The position numbers and the translations under genes were made by a program. From contig JAFLBE010000001.1 of assembly GCA_017303995.1 (NCBI GenBank), positions 62,001-126,000 of the forward strand: 64,000 nucleotides of DNA. The letters run 5' to 3'. Source of the DNA: Bacteroidota bacterium (GTDB taxonomy: Bacteria > Bacteroidota > JABWAT01). The stretch's first letter is position 1; every line of letters starts with the position of its first letter. Under the pieces are notes generated by a model, which ran no database searches, was not told where the DNA came from, and saw only the letters and a list, made by a program, of their open reading frames with translations. Below, one piece after another: positions 8,644 to 17,688 of this stretch.

Positions 8644-9804
8644 TTATTTCACCAAGACCAATTTCCCGGTTTTGGTGAATCCTCCGCTTACCAGGTTGAC
8701 AAAGTAAATTCCAGTCGATACTTCCCGGTTGAACTGATCTTTTCCATCCCAGCGAACGGAATGATTTCCGGAGCTTTGGTTTTCAAAATCCCACCTTCTG
8801 ATTTCCTGCCCGATAGAATTGTAAATCATGACTGACACGTTTTGTGGCAAAGGTAAACGGTAAGAAATTGTCGTTTCCGGATTAAAAGGATTTGGGTAGG
8901 AGGGAAATAGTGCAAAATTATTTTTTGAATCTGAATAACCGTAAACTGACGAACCGGTACTGGTTTTTAAAAAAGTTGTCATAACGCCAAGATGATCTGA
9001 ACAGAAAAGGGATGAGCTATACGGTTTATTCATAATAAGTTCAGATGATTGAATGGTTAAATCTCCGTCCTTTTTATAAAAAATAAAATCAATCCGGGAG
9101 GATGGGCTGTTCGATGGGATTGTGTTTCCTGTGGCAGATGGGTTGGCAGTTTTAAACGTATCCAAAAATCGGGGATTCATATCAGTTAACAATAAGAGTG
9201 GGGAGGTTCCGGGAGTTGTATTAAAATCGCCTGTTAAAATCGTAGAACCTGATGGAAAAAGAGTTTCTTTTTCAGTAATGAAAGTTTTTATCTCTTTGAT
9301 TTGTTCAACCCTAACTGATGTATTCAGATAATCGAGATGGGTGTTGAAAAAATTGACACTTCCAAATGAAGTTTGAATCTGGTTCCAGATTGCCTTCCGT
9401 GGAAAGGCACCCAGGGTTAACGAAATCGATCCTTTTTGCAAAACCGGGAATTTGCTGATAATACCAATTTGTTCTCTAAACTGGTTATCCCATGAGAGAT
9501 GTGACGTGATTGAATACAAGTAATAGGGGATTCCGAAGAACGCACTTAATGAATCTGCAATGAGCTTTCCCTGATTATCCGATCCACTTAACGTTACCGC
9601 TTCATTGATTTCCTGAAGTCCGATGATGTCTGGGTTCAGTGTCTTCAGATTTTGAATAATATGGAAAAGCCGTTTGTCAGGATCGGTTCCCGGTTTTCTG
9701 CCGGCAAGGTTAAAAGAGATGACCTTTAGTGTATCCTGTGCAAAAAGCAGATTTTCATCAGTGATGAATAGAAAAATGAAACATAAAGAGAGAATTTTAA
9801 TCAT
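8644..9804 (-). CDS. secreted endonuclease/exonuclease/phosphatase-family protein with T9SS domain
   Basis: Exported 386-aa protein with signal peptide MIKILSLCFIFLFITDENLL, cut after FAQ. The EEP fold is clear: NLAG near the start, LNPDIIGLQEI (metal-binding Glu), NTHLDYLN, TGDFNTTPG, RIDFIFYKK and CSDHLGVMTTF (catalytic Asp-His). This family hydrolyses phosphodiesters: DNase, sphingomyelinase or inositol-phosphatase. The substrate cannot be told here. A T9SS domain begins at about 305 (SYPNPFNPETTISYRLPLP) and ends TGKLVLVK. It is convergent with the upstream gene and separated from it by a palindromic repeat. Extracellular nucleic-acid scavenging is a reasonable guess. Confidence 0.88.
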   Translation of the reverse strand: MIKILSLCFIFLFITDENLLFAQDTLKVISFNLAGRKPGTDPDKRLFHIIQNLKTLNPDIIGLQEINEAVTLSGSDNQGKLIADSLSAFFGIPYYLYSITSHLSWDNQFREQIGIISKFPVLQKGSISLTLGAFPRKAIWNQIQTSFGSVNFFNTHLDYLNTSVRVEQIKEIKTFITEKETLFPSGSTILTGDFNTTPGTSPLLLLTDMNPRFLDTFKTANPSATGNTIPSNSPSSRIDFIFYKKDGDLTIQSSELIMNKPYSSSLFCSDHLGVMTTFLKTSTGSSVYGYSDSKNNFALFPSYPNPFNPETTISYRLPLPQNVSVMIYNSIGQEIRRWDFENQSSGNHSVRWDGKDQFNREVSTGIYFVNLVSGGFTKTGKLVLVK

Positions 9805-9981
9805 CTGATCTGACCTTCCCGTTTTGGAAAAACCAAATTACAACATTTTTGGGTTGTCTGAAAGGATTCAGAGGTTTATTGCAATTTTCCCAAGAACTAA
9901 AAGTTTGCTGAAAGATAAACCACTCAATTTATTTTGAATTTACCTAACAGCCAACCCTTCGACTCCGCTCAGGGACCACAG

Positions 9982-11190
9982 CTAGTTGCCTGTTCCTTTA
10001 AGACAATAAAGACTTCCATTAGTGCTGGTAAAAAGAATCAGATTTCCCGAAATAACCGGTGTTGAAAAAATACCGCCCAGTTCACATTCAACTTCAAGAA
10101 AATGTTCATTTGATCTGATGATTGAATAAATATCGTTGCGGTAAGTATCATCCGGTTTGAAATATTTTGATCGGTTGGCCAGGTAAGACCCGGTTTCAAA
10201 ACTCCACTTTTTCATTCCGTCCTTTATTCCGATACCGTGTAATTTTCCGATGGTCGTACCCACAACCAATATGCTGTCGGTGAAGGCATTGTTTCCGAAA
10301 ATCAAAAACTCCATCGGTAACTTCCAATTTTCCTGTCCGGTGGATGGATCCGCAGAAATCAAAACCCGTTCATCAGCAGAACCGATATATAAAACGGAAT
10401 CATTGACAGACGGATTCAACCCCCAGCCCCGGGTAAAAGCTTTATTCCAGTGGCAAAAACCCTTTTTCTGATCCAATGCATAAACATTGTAATCCCGTGT
10501 ACCGATGAAAACGAGTCCATTGAAAGCAACCGGTGAACCCTGAACTTCCCCAATCGGGAAATACCGGTGACCAACCGTTTTAAAAGACCAGATCAACTTT
10601 CCGGTTGAAGCGGATAGTGCATAAACCTGACCATCAAATGATCCGAAAAAAAGTTTTCCATTGTCAATTGCCGGCGTGGTATGAACGATATTCAGGGTCT
10701 GAAATGACCAGGCCATTTTCCCGGTTTTTGCATGAAGGGAATACATATTTCCGTCACCCGAACCGAAATAAATCCGGTCTTTGAAAAATACCGGGGAAGA
10801 ATGGAAATAATCTGCGAAATCATATTTTTTTTCACCTTTTGTTTTGAAGCTCCAGTGTAGTTTTCCGGTTTGAACATCCAGAGAGTATAACTTGCCATCT
10901 CCGCCATTGAGATAGAGATTCTTTCCGTTGATACAAACCGTGGACCTGATTTCGCCCTTCGTCCGGAAACGCCAGTTTTCCTTTCCGGTTGTGAGGTCAA
11001 CAGCGTAAAGAGTGCTGTCAAGTCCGCCAAAAAATACCAGGTTTTCTGATACGACTGGAGATGAATAAATAGACTTTGAGGTTTTGAATTCCCATTTCAA
11101 TTCTGGAAGTGAACTGAAATCGTGATATGAAGACTGACCGTGACCTGTCCAAGTCCAAAAACCACAGAGGAAAAAAAGAATGAATTTCAT
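9982..11190 (-). CDS. secreted PQQ-like (BamB-type) beta-propeller protein
   Basis: Exported 402-aa protein, signal peptide MKFILFFLCGFWTWTGHGQ. It consists of PQQ_2-type repeats with the pattern VYALDxxTGKxxWxF: LYAVDLTTGKENWRF, LYSLDVQTGKLHWSF, MYSLHAKTGKMAWSF, VYALSASTGKLIWSF, VYALDQKKGFCHWNK and further weaker blades, giving about eight blades. No enzyme motif or T9SS tail is present. Such propellers act as scaffolds or, with PQQ, as dehydrogenases; cofactor ligands are not evident, so a scaffold role is more likely. GGGAAG lies upstream of the ATG. It stands alone, between a 177-bp gap downstream and the repeat cluster at 11231-11432. Confidence 0.87.
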   Translation of the reverse strand: MKFILFFLCGFWTWTGHGQSSYHDFSSLPELKWEFKTSKSIYSSPVVSENLVFFGGLDSTLYAVDLTTGKENWRFRTKGEIRSTVCINGKNLYLNGGDGKLYSLDVQTGKLHWSFKTKGEKKYDFADYFHSSPVFFKDRIYFGSGDGNMYSLHAKTGKMAWSFQTLNIVHTTPAIDNGKLFFGSFDGQVYALSASTGKLIWSFKTVGHRYFPIGEVQGSPVAFNGLVFIGTRDYNVYALDQKKGFCHWNKAFTRGWGLNPSVNDSVLYIGSADERVLISADPSTGQENWKLPMEFLIFGNNAFTDSILVVGTTIGKLHGIGIKDGMKKWSFETGSYLANRSKYFKPDDTYRNDIYSIIRSNEHFLEVECELGGIFSTPVISGNLILFTSTNGSLYCLKGTGN

Positions 11191-11233
11191 AGCTTCCCGG
11201 ATTCCATTTTATTGAGTTGATCCTGATCTGTAA

Positions 11234-11291
11234 CCCCGACCTCCCGGTCGGGAAATTGAATCAAAAAGAAGCCCCGACCGGGAGGTCGGGG
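11234..11291. repeat. 19-bp perfect inverted repeat (GC-rich)
   Basis: Arms at 11234-11252 (CCCCGACCTCCCGGTCGGG) and 11273-11291 are exact reverse complements, separated by 20 bp. Each arm is also partly palindromic. It lies between two minus-strand genes. A shortened relative (ACCGACCTCCGGTCGGT) is at about 24868. REP-like, possibly a transcript-end structure for the DUF5686 gene. Confidence 0.65.
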
Positions 11292-11345
11292 CTACAAAAC
11301 GTAAGGTTTTGATTTGATAACAATTAAGCAAATAATCCAGGAAAA

Positions 11346-11432
11346 ACCACCCCGCCTACGGCACCCCCCGAAAGCGTTCGGGGCAGGCTCTCCTTGAGAA
11401 GTTGAAAATCCCGATTTTATCGGGAGAGGGGA
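11346..11432. repeat. CCACCCCGCC...CTCCTTGA repeat, copy 1
   Basis: GC-rich interspersed repeat reading CCACCCCGCCTACGGCACCC, then CTCCTTGAGAAGTTG, then ATCCCGATTTTATCGGGAGA (a hairpin), then GGGGAATT. A close copy is at 17689-17752, and a copy in the other orientation at 44658-44701. It fills most of the 293-bp gap together with the 19-bp inverted repeat. The last 35 bp before the next gene (TAATAGCTAACAGCCAACAG) are degenerate heptamer-type repeat. Confidence 0.7.
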
Positions 11433-11483
11433 ATTTAATTTGAAATTACCTAATAGCTAACAGCCAACAGCTAATTGCCTATC

Positions 11484-13943
11484 CTAAAAAAGGCTTCCCA
11501 ACCCGACTGTGGTCACCCAGTCTTTTCGTGACGTGTAAGTTACATCCACACGGAATAACCCGAAAAGCCGGGAAACGCCACCGTAAACTTCCCAGTACGG
11601 TTTGGTTATAACCGGTTTCCCGAAAGAAGTTGATTTTTGAGATGCGGAGAAAAAGCCACCACCGGTGTTGATCTCAATTGCTTTTTCTGCAACCCAGTCG
11701 AGGTAAATCCATTGAAAAGGCACACTTCTCCAGTTGTGTTCTGCCCAGACAGAAACCATTCGGTCGCCGTAAATCTCCCACGGTTTTAATCCGTTGAATA
11801 CACCCGAAACCGTTACCCGGTCAAGTGCAGTTGATGGCGTAAAAATCTGTCTGAAAGTCGGTTTCCCGAAGGCTCCCATGAGTTCGGTTCTGATGAGCAG
11901 GTAAGGGGCGAGCAGATTTTGGCTGTATAGTGTTGGAATTCTTACCTGTCCGTTTAACATGACTGAAGTGTAATTAAAATCACTGCCCAGCCACGATTTT
12001 GAAAAATCTGTCCGGATGATCAGCCCGTTTTGCCGGGAAACTGAAAGCCCGGTTGGATCTTGTCCCCAACGGAACTGAAGGGAAGCTTTTGAATCCCAAC
12101 CCTCCGGAACAGTTGGGTTTTGACGGAAATTGGTCGTCCGGTTAAATAGGGAAAGTGGCGTGTGTGCCCGTTCATTCCTGATTTGCTCACTGGTGAATTC
12201 GGCACGAACCGTTAGGGAATCAGTAAAAAAATAGGAGAATCCGCCTGAAAATCCTGAGTTTAGGGTATAATTCCAGGGATCCGAGCCAAAAATAGTGTGA
12301 AGAATAGTCACTTCAAGCGGATCGTGAACACTCCATGCCGGGTAGGGTTTTACCTGGTGGAAAAGGGTTAAATCAACCTGATCAAGAAAGTCTGAACCCA
12401 GATACCAGCCACCGGTTAACTGACCTTCAGGTTGTTTGAGTGAAAAAGCATAACCTGCTTCACTCTTGAAAAACCAGGGTGTCGTCAGCGAATCATAATC
12501 AAAACCGAATCCCAGATAAAGTCCTTCGACCCGGTTGTTTCTGATGGAGCCGTATTTAAAAACCTGCTCACGAAGGGTCTCGTGCCACGCTTTTTCTTTC
12601 TTTTTTTCTGATCCGAAATTAACCGTCGCCATACCGCTTAAAACCCCCTTTGGCTTGATGAGATCTTCAAGTATTTTGGTTGAATCGAGTTCCTTAAAAG
12701 CAGCAATTTCAAGATCAGAAAGCGGAACAGGACGAAGGGTGTCTTCAAGGGTTGCCGTAAACTCAACCGGTTTTTCAGTTGGAGTCGTTCGAACAAATCG
12801 TTCATCCGGCGGATTTTTGGATCGGCGTTTTTTCATCCAGTCGGGAAGTTTCGTTTGTCCGGTTGTATCGGTTGTAAATCCGCCATAAACCGATTTTTTT
12901 GCTTTTGCAATTTGAGGTGGAACGTCTGCATTCACTTTAACTGAAGTCATGGCGTAACTCTGAGAAACTTCAATTTCATCCAGGGAAATCAATCCGCCAA
13001 AATTAACAACCAGAGAAGCAGTTGAAACCGTGACTTGTGGAATCCAGTACCCGTTATACTGGGTAAAAGTCTGGCTGTAATTCAACCGTAATTTTTCAAC
13101 ATAAGGAATTTTAACGCCTTCACTGTTACCCAGATTGGCGCTGACCAGTGCATATTTGTCACCTTCAATCGTAACCGTTCCCTTTGAAAGCGGACTCACT
13201 CTGCTTTTCGGAATCACTGAAATGGTATAAAAAGAATGCAACCCGTCAGTTTTGGTACTCAGTAATTTAAAATCATAATAGTCAAAGGCATCATCAGCCA
13301 AAGGAAGGATAATGGAAACATCATCACCAAATTTTAGCCGGTTTTCGGTAAGATCAATAAACTGATTCAACGTGGGAGCACGCATTCGGGAAGTTTTGAT
13401 ATTCTCTGTTTTCCGGATGGAACGGACAAATTCTTTGAGAGGCTTACCGGTTTCCTGAACGCCATCAAGAAAAGTTTCCTGAACAAAAGCCATTTTCCCG
13501 TCAGATTTCAACCAGGATTTTGAATAAGCTGCAAAAGAAAAGGATTTCAACCCTTTCAAGTTATCTTTTTTATTCCGGATCGCAGCCCGCATGATCGCAA
13601 TTCCCGGATCTTCGCTTGCGTTAATGGTCACTTCCGGAAATAATATATCCATCGGAACCATTTTGTGATCAAGCTGACCTGACTTTGTTAAGCTGATTGA
13701 AACAGTATCTGTTCGGTAACCCACATAACTAAAAATGAGCTTATGTTTTCCGGATGGAAGATCGAGCTGGTAATTGCCATCGGCATTTGAAATGGTCCCT
13801 GAAGTTGTACCCCCAACCCGAATGGAAGCGGCAACCAGGTTTTCGCCGGTTTTTGAATCGGTAAGTTTGCCGGTTAGCCGGGGATTATTGGGCGATTCTG
13901 CGGTTGTGGTAATGTTTAGAAGTAAAAGTAAGGTTAACAGCAT
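11484..13943 (-). CDS. DUF5686 / carboxypeptidase-regulatory-like outer-membrane protein
   Basis: Envelope protein of 819 aa typical of Bacteroidota and relatives. It has a signal peptide (MLLTLLLLLNITTTAES). A CarboxypepD_reg-like beta domain lies at about 20-105 (RLTGKLTDSKTGENLVAASI, DGNYQLDLPSGKHKLIFSYV). The DUF5686 region follows (DPGIAIMRAAIRNKKDN, then SFAAYSKSWLKSDGKM). The C-terminal half has alternating beta-strand pattern and ends on aromatic Phe (TTVGLGSLF), as in outer-membrane barrels. There is no TonB plug and no T9SS tail. The role of DUF5686 proteins is not established; outer-membrane location is inference from the pattern. The gene stands alone on the minus strand with degenerate repeats just upstream of its start. 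Confidence 0.88.
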   Translation of the reverse strand: MLLTLLLLLNITTTAESPNNPRLTGKLTDSKTGENLVAASIRVGGTTSGTISNADGNYQLDLPSGKHKLIFSYVGYRTDTVSISLTKSGQLDHKMVPMDILFPEVTINASEDPGIAIMRAAIRNKKDNLKGLKSFSFAAYSKSWLKSDGKMAFVQETFLDGVQETGKPLKEFVRSIRKTENIKTSRMRAPTLNQFIDLTENRLKFGDDVSIILPLADDAFDYYDFKLLSTKTDGLHSFYTISVIPKSRVSPLSKGTVTIEGDKYALVSANLGNSEGVKIPYVEKLRLNYSQTFTQYNGYWIPQVTVSTASLVVNFGGLISLDEIEVSQSYAMTSVKVNADVPPQIAKAKKSVYGGFTTDTTGQTKLPDWMKKRRSKNPPDERFVRTTPTEKPVEFTATLEDTLRPVPLSDLEIAAFKELDSTKILEDLIKPKGVLSGMATVNFGSEKKKEKAWHETLREQVFKYGSIRNNRVEGLYLGFGFDYDSLTTPWFFKSEAGYAFSLKQPEGQLTGGWYLGSDFLDQVDLTLFHQVKPYPAWSVHDPLEVTILHTIFGSDPWNYTLNSGFSGGFSYFFTDSLTVRAEFTSEQIRNERAHTPLSLFNRTTNFRQNPTVPEGWDSKASLQFRWGQDPTGLSVSRQNGLIIRTDFSKSWLGSDFNYTSVMLNGQVRIPTLYSQNLLAPYLLIRTELMGAFGKPTFRQIFTPSTALDRVTVSGVFNGLKPWEIYGDRMVSVWAEHNWRSVPFQWIYLDWVAEKAIEINTGGGFFSASQKSTSFGKPVITKPYWEVYGGVSRLFGLFRVDVTYTSRKDWVTTVGLGSLF

Positions 13944-14000
13944 GAATAAGTGATAAGTTATAAGTTACAAGTGATAAGTGATAGGTGGTCAGTGATATGT
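13944..14000. repeat. degenerate 7-8 bp tandem repeat (GTGATAAG-like)
   Basis: Head-to-tail variants of a short unit: GTGATAAGT, TATAAGT, TACAAGT, GATAAGT, GATAGGT, GGTCAGT, GATATGT. The same kind of low-complexity array, with different wording, fills other gaps: 11447-11481, 24786-24822, 27945-27985, 44605-44636, 47789-47830 and 47935-47972. Here it directly abuts the start of the DUF5686 gene, so it probably lies in that gene's leader. Confidence 0.55.
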
Positions 14001-14026
14001 GTTTCAAAGTTCGGGGCTGTCTAAAA

Positions 14027-14126
14027 AGAAAAAATACTGGATTCCCGCCTTCGCGGGAATGACAATCTCGTGTTTTTTTGCAATTCTGAGCAGTTGTCAT
14101 CCCGGACTTGATCCGGGATCCATGAC
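14027..14126. repeat. composite palindromic repeat, copy 1 (about 100 bp)
   Basis: Two hairpin units in fixed order. The first is ATTCCCGCCTTCGCGGGAAT (14041-14060), preceded by AATACTGG. A roughly 34-bp spacer containing GTGTTTTTTTG follows, then TGTCATCCCGGACTTGATCC onward (14095-14126). An almost identical arrangement is at 62785-62882, so the pair behaves as one unit. Both halves also occur alone elsewhere in the window. ORFs read through it (WIPAFAGMT, CHPGLDPGS) are artefacts. Confidence 0.75.
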
Positions 14127-14279
14127 TTTTTCACCAACATCATTTCTTTTTTTGACCCGCGCCTTAGCGTGCACATTTTCCCATTCATTATCCCAACTAC
14201 TTTTCCTTTCAATGGATTAAAAAAGGGCTTTTATATTGTGCAGAAAATAATTATATAATTATAATATATAGCATAAAAA

Positions 14280-14310
14280 TTTGACTAAAAATTAATTATA
14301 GTTACCTTTG
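14280..14310 (+). promoter_or_regulatory. Bacteroidota-type promoter of the metalloprotease gene
   Basis: TTTG at 14280-14283, 19 bp, then TACCTTTG at 14303-14310: an exact match to the Bacteroidota -33 (TTTG) and -7 (TAnnTTTG) elements at the usual spacing. The surrounding 60 bp are strongly AT-rich. Transcription would start near 14316, giving a leader of about 30 nt to the ATG at 14347, with AAGGCG upstream of that ATG. Confidence 0.7.
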
Positions 14311-14358
14311 TTAAGGTTCCACAATAAAAGTATAAGGCGAAAAGAAATGAAACCGATA

Positions 14359-14380
14359 CACACACACACACACACACACA
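14359..14380. repeat. (CA)11 microsatellite in metalloprotease start region
   Basis: Eleven uninterrupted CA units directly after ATG AAA CCG ATA (14347-14358). With 11 units the ATG frame ends at a TAA at 14398-14400 after 17 codons. With 12 or 9 units it would read into the metalloprotease frame and supply the missing N-terminus of its signal peptide. Dinucleotide tracts of this length are prone to slippage. Confidence 0.9.
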
Positions 14381-14425
14381 ATTGCGAAATTCCTCCATAA
14401 AATTCAACTCTCTTTAACTGGCATT

Positions 14426-16651
14426 TTGCTTTTCGTTGTTTTTTTTCCGTCAAATGATGCAATCTCCCAAACCAGGGATGAATTTTGCCCCGATTTAAGT
14501 ACTTCCAGTCTGCCAAGAATAATTGCAAATCCTACCATGCAACAAAGAGGCAAGTTCAAACCGGCTATTACCGGTGAAAATCAATATTTCCGTATATTGT
14601 TTGTATTTGCCGAGTTTGAAGGAAACACCTATTCATCACCATCCTGGCCTTTAAATTCTTTACCGGCATGGGCAAACGATTTGATTGACCCGATTCCTGA
14701 TTCCTACCGACCACTTACCTTTTCAAAATTCTGGGATACCATGTCTATGGGGCAGTATGATGTAATCGGTGATGTTTACCCGACAATTGTTAAAGTGAAA
14801 AGTGAGGATTATTATGATACCGGTGGTTTTAATTTTACAGAAAGTAACCGCGATGTTTTTAAGGCATTAGATCATGACCCAAGTGTAAACTGGGCCAGGT
14901 ACGACAACTGGAAATATAATTCTTCAACAGATGCCTTTGAATTTTTGGCAGGTGCCGCAGACAATACGGTTGATATGATTTTTGTAATTTACAGGAATTC
15001 GAGATCAATGCCAGACGGAAGTGCAGGTTGGTTTACATCAAAGACAGGTTACAGAAATAATGTATGGTTTAATGTTGGCCACTTTGCAGGAATTGCAAGT
15101 CTTGGGGAAGGGCCCTTCCCTACCATCTATACCACAGATGATGGAAAAAACATAAATGCAACTTATTCCACTTTAGGAAGCGGTATTACAATTAGAAATG
15201 CTATCAATTATTCTTCAGCTTTTCAAATTAATGATCTTCTGGCACATGAATTGGGTCATTATCTGCTTGGAGAACATATTTTTAATTCTTATGGAATGAT
15301 GTCGGTTTACCCGGAATTAAGAGATGGTCAATTAAGTTCAATTGAAAGAGAAAAGCTGGGGTACCTGTCGTTTATTTATCAAACACAGTTGACTCAAACT
15401 TTTCCATTGCCCGATGTTCTCACTACCGGTTACGTTTTGAAAGTACCTTTTCCGCTAACTGTTCCGGGCGGTTACCCGAATTATGATTCAGACAAGTATT
15501 TTCTTATCGAAAACCATCAGAGAGTGTCACCGTTTAACCAAATAGCAAAACCAGGTGGATCAGCTAATCCTGCAGGAACCATGGGAAAAGGGCTTTATGT
15601 TTTCCTTGTCAGATACTCAGATAACTTAATTAAAAATGCGGATGGTTCATTTCATTGGTCTAATCCTGAAGGAGATACATACATTGGAACAGTGAAAGTA
15701 CCACTTTTAACAAAAACCGCGGTTTGGCGGGATGCATGTTTTGGTGACCGGAACTGGAATGATTTTCGTTATAACCCGGGTAGCGACTATGGTTATGCTC
15801 CTTTTCATGTCAAAAACCCACTTACCAAACAATGGGAATTAACCTGGGCTTGCTATGGTGATGATAAAGATGCCTTCAATCTGCACGGAACCAAAATATT
15901 TACACCATGGAGTAACCCAAGCAGTGCTGTAAGTATAAATGAACCGACTGGCTATTCTTTTGAAATTACTAACCAAAGTACACAATCAACAAGTATTAAA
16001 TTTTATATAGACCCAAATGATGGTTTGGCACTTGCTCCTTCCAAACCCCAACTTTTTAAGCTTTCTTCTGAAAATATGTCACCAAGGCTCAATTGGTCGC
16101 CCAATATCGAACCGGATATGAAGGATTATCGTATTTACAAAGCCGTGACAACTGGTACCGTTCCGACTTCATGGACTTTAGTTGCTACCGTTTCAAAAAC
16201 ACTTTCCACGTATCTTGATGAGGCCGTGACTGCTGGGAATTTAACGGAATCTAAAAAAATATTTTATACCATAAAGGCCAGGGATACTCAATTGAAAGAG
16301 TCTGAATTTTCTGACTATGACTGGTTATATTACAACCCTCAAATACAGAAAATCACAAACAGCAATGGAGACGAAAGTGACCTTATAACATCTTTCAGAA
16401 TAACCAAAGCCTTTCCAAACCCGTTTAACCCAACCTCCACCATTGAATTTACTTTGCCAGAATCAGGTAACGTCAGTTATGAGTTGGTGGATATTGAGGG
16501 GCGAATTGTCGTTTCTTCTAATCAAAATAGTTATCCTGTTGGTCGAAATACATTAAGCGTTATTGGTTCCCAACTTTCTAGCGGGATGTACCTGATTCGT
16601 TTGACTTTTAAAAATCAAATACAAACCCATAAATTATATTTACTTAAATAA
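14426..16651 (+). CDS. secreted zinc metalloprotease with T9SS sorting domain; 5' end frame-shifted at (CA)11
   Basis: Exported zinc peptidase with HELGHYLLGEH at about residue 272 (HExxH; the final His could be the third ligand), followed by the M-turn-like SYGMMSVYPELRDGQ. A Fn3-like module lies near 540-640 and a T9SS domain from about 661 (FPNPFNPTSTIEFTLPESG). The overall plan resembles M6-type secreted peptidases; the substrate is unknown. The coordinate given is the first usable codon (TTG), but the signal peptide is then truncated (MLFVVFFPSNDAISQ). In-frame sequence upstream reads AKFLHKIQLSLTGIL, a proper n/h-region with no start codon. The natural start is probably ATG 14347, one CA unit out of frame. 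In this assembly the gene looks phase-OFF. Confidence 0.85.
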   Translation: MLFVVFFPSNDAISQTRDEFCPDLSTSSLPRIIANPTMQQRGKFKPAITGENQYFRILFVFAEFEGNTYSSPSWPLNSLPAWANDLIDPIPDSYRPLTFSKFWDTMSMGQYDVIGDVYPTIVKVKSEDYYDTGGFNFTESNRDVFKALDHDPSVNWARYDNWKYNSSTDAFEFLAGAADNTVDMIFVIYRNSRSMPDGSAGWFTSKTGYRNNVWFNVGHFAGIASLGEGPFPTIYTTDDGKNINATYSTLGSGITIRNAINYSSAFQINDLLAHELGHYLLGEHIFNSYGMMSVYPELRDGQLSSIEREKLGYLSFIYQTQLTQTFPLPDVLTTGYVLKVPFPLTVPGGYPNYDSDKYFLIENHQRVSPFNQIAKPGGSANPAGTMGKGLYVFLVRYSDNLIKNADGSFHWSNPEGDTYIGTVKVPLLTKTAVWRDACFGDRNWNDFRYNPGSDYGYAPFHVKNPLTKQWELTWACYGDDKDAFNLHGTKIFTPWSNPSSAVSINEPTGYSFEITNQSTQSTSIKFYIDPNDGLALAPSKPQLFKLSSENMSPRLNWSPNIEPDMKDYRIYKAVTTGTVPTSWTLVATVSKTLSTYLDEAVTAGNLTESKKIFYTIKARDTQLKESEFSDYDWLYYNPQIQKITNSNGDESDLITSFRITKAFPNPFNPTSTIEFTLPESGNVSYELVDIEGRIVVSSNQNSYPVGRNTLSVIGSQLSSGMYLIRLTFKNQIQTHKLYLLK

Positions 16652-16663
16652 ATTATTTAGATC

Positions 16664-16705
16664 ACCCCGTAACCTGCAAATTTATTATAACCATGGTAAC
16701 GGGGT
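16664..16705 (+). terminator. possible hairpin terminator after the metalloprotease gene
   Basis: ACCCCGTAACC (16664-16674) and GGTAACGGGGT (16695-16705) pair over 11 bp with one mismatch, 13-31 bp past the stop codon. There is no clean T-run, only a T-rich stretch (TTCGTTCTTTG), so termination is possible rather than certain. Confidence 0.4.
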
Positions 16706-16740
16706 TCGTTCTTTGATCTTTATTTTTATAGTGGAAAATT

Positions 16741-17622
16741 ATGAAAAAGCTGCTATTTCTTTTATGCCTGATACTTTTCTATTCCAATTTGTTTGCGCAG
16801 TTTGGCTTTAACTTCCCTTTAAAATCTGGAAATACCTGGGTCTATAATTATTATGACAGAATTTCAGGGGAGGTTTTGGGCGGTTATAAAATTTTGGTTT
16901 CTGATAGCATTTCTTTGGAAAACGGGTTTACTTATTTTAAAATAAATGACCCCGCATTTGATACGGGATATTTTTCATTTGTCCGAAAAGCAAATGACGG
17001 AAATTATTATTCATATGGGAATGGGGGGGTAGAGTTTTTAGAATTCAAACCAACTCCGGTTTCCGGAGAAAAATGGCAATGGGACTCTCAAATGGGTCCT
17101 GAATTTGATATTGATGTTAAAGTTACAGATATTTTTTATTCCGAGGTATTTGGGAATTTAAGTAAATTAATTGAAATGAGGTATGATTACGATCTTATTT
17201 CATTTATTAATTTATATTCTGAAAAATACGGATTATTGAAAAAAAGTATGTCTGAAAGTACCGAAAGTTCCAGTCTTAAAGGATGTGTTCTTGATGGTGT
17301 TGTTTACGGCGATACCACCAGAACAATTGTCGGGGTAAAACAAGAAACCCAAAAACCCAAACAGGTCATTTTGGGTCAGAATTATCCCAATCCTTTTAAT
17401 CCTTCAACAACTATTCCATTCAGGTTAATCCAAGCGGGTTCTGTAAAACTTTCAGTTTTTGATGTGTCAGGAAAGGAAATCCGGGTTTTAACTCAGGGTT
17501 TTAGAAGTGCCGGTGATCACCGGGTTACCTTTTCAGGTGACGATCTGCCTTCAGGCTTGTATTTAGTCAGGCTGGAAACCCAGAATCAGACTTTTACGAA
17601 AAAGATGATGCTGGTGAAATAG
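16741..17622 (+). CDS. small secreted protein with T9SS sorting domain
   Basis: Exported 293-aa protein with signal peptide MKKLLFLLCLILFYSNLFAQ. The central part (about 21-190) has no motif I recognise: beta-rich, with many aromatic residues (SGNTWVYNYYDRISGEVLGG; SYGNGGVEFLEFKP), reminiscent of small lipocalin-like secreted modules but not assignable. The C-terminal T9SS type A domain starts at about 210 (QNYPNPFNPSTTIPFRL) and ends FTKKMMLVK. It lies 89 bp after the metalloprotease gene in the same direction and may share its transcript if the hairpin between them is leaky. Confidence 0.83.
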   Translation: MKKLLFLLCLILFYSNLFAQFGFNFPLKSGNTWVYNYYDRISGEVLGGYKILVSDSISLENGFTYFKINDPAFDTGYFSFVRKANDGNYYSYGNGGVEFLEFKPTPVSGEKWQWDSQMGPEFDIDVKVTDIFYSEVFGNLSKLIEMRYDYDLISFINLYSEKYGLLKKSMSESTESSSLKGCVLDGVVYGDTTRTIVGVKQETQKPKQVILGQNYPNPFNPSTTIPFRLIQAGSVKLSVFDVSGKEIRVLTQGFRSAGDHRVTFSGDDLPSGLYLVRLETQNQTFTKKMMLVK

Positions 17623-17688
17623 TGGGGATGAAAAAGGTTGAATGTTAAATGTTTAAGGGTAAATTGGATTCTGGAGAGGAATTGCAAA

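Noticed and set aside
14021-14212. ORF encoding SWIPDQVRDD and FPRRRES
   Set aside because: It is the composite palindromic repeat read as protein; the same wording appears at 62779-63021 and has no ribosome site.
14292-14528. ORF with a Cys-Val repeat (CVCVCVC)
   Set aside because: It is the (CA)11 tract read on the other strand.
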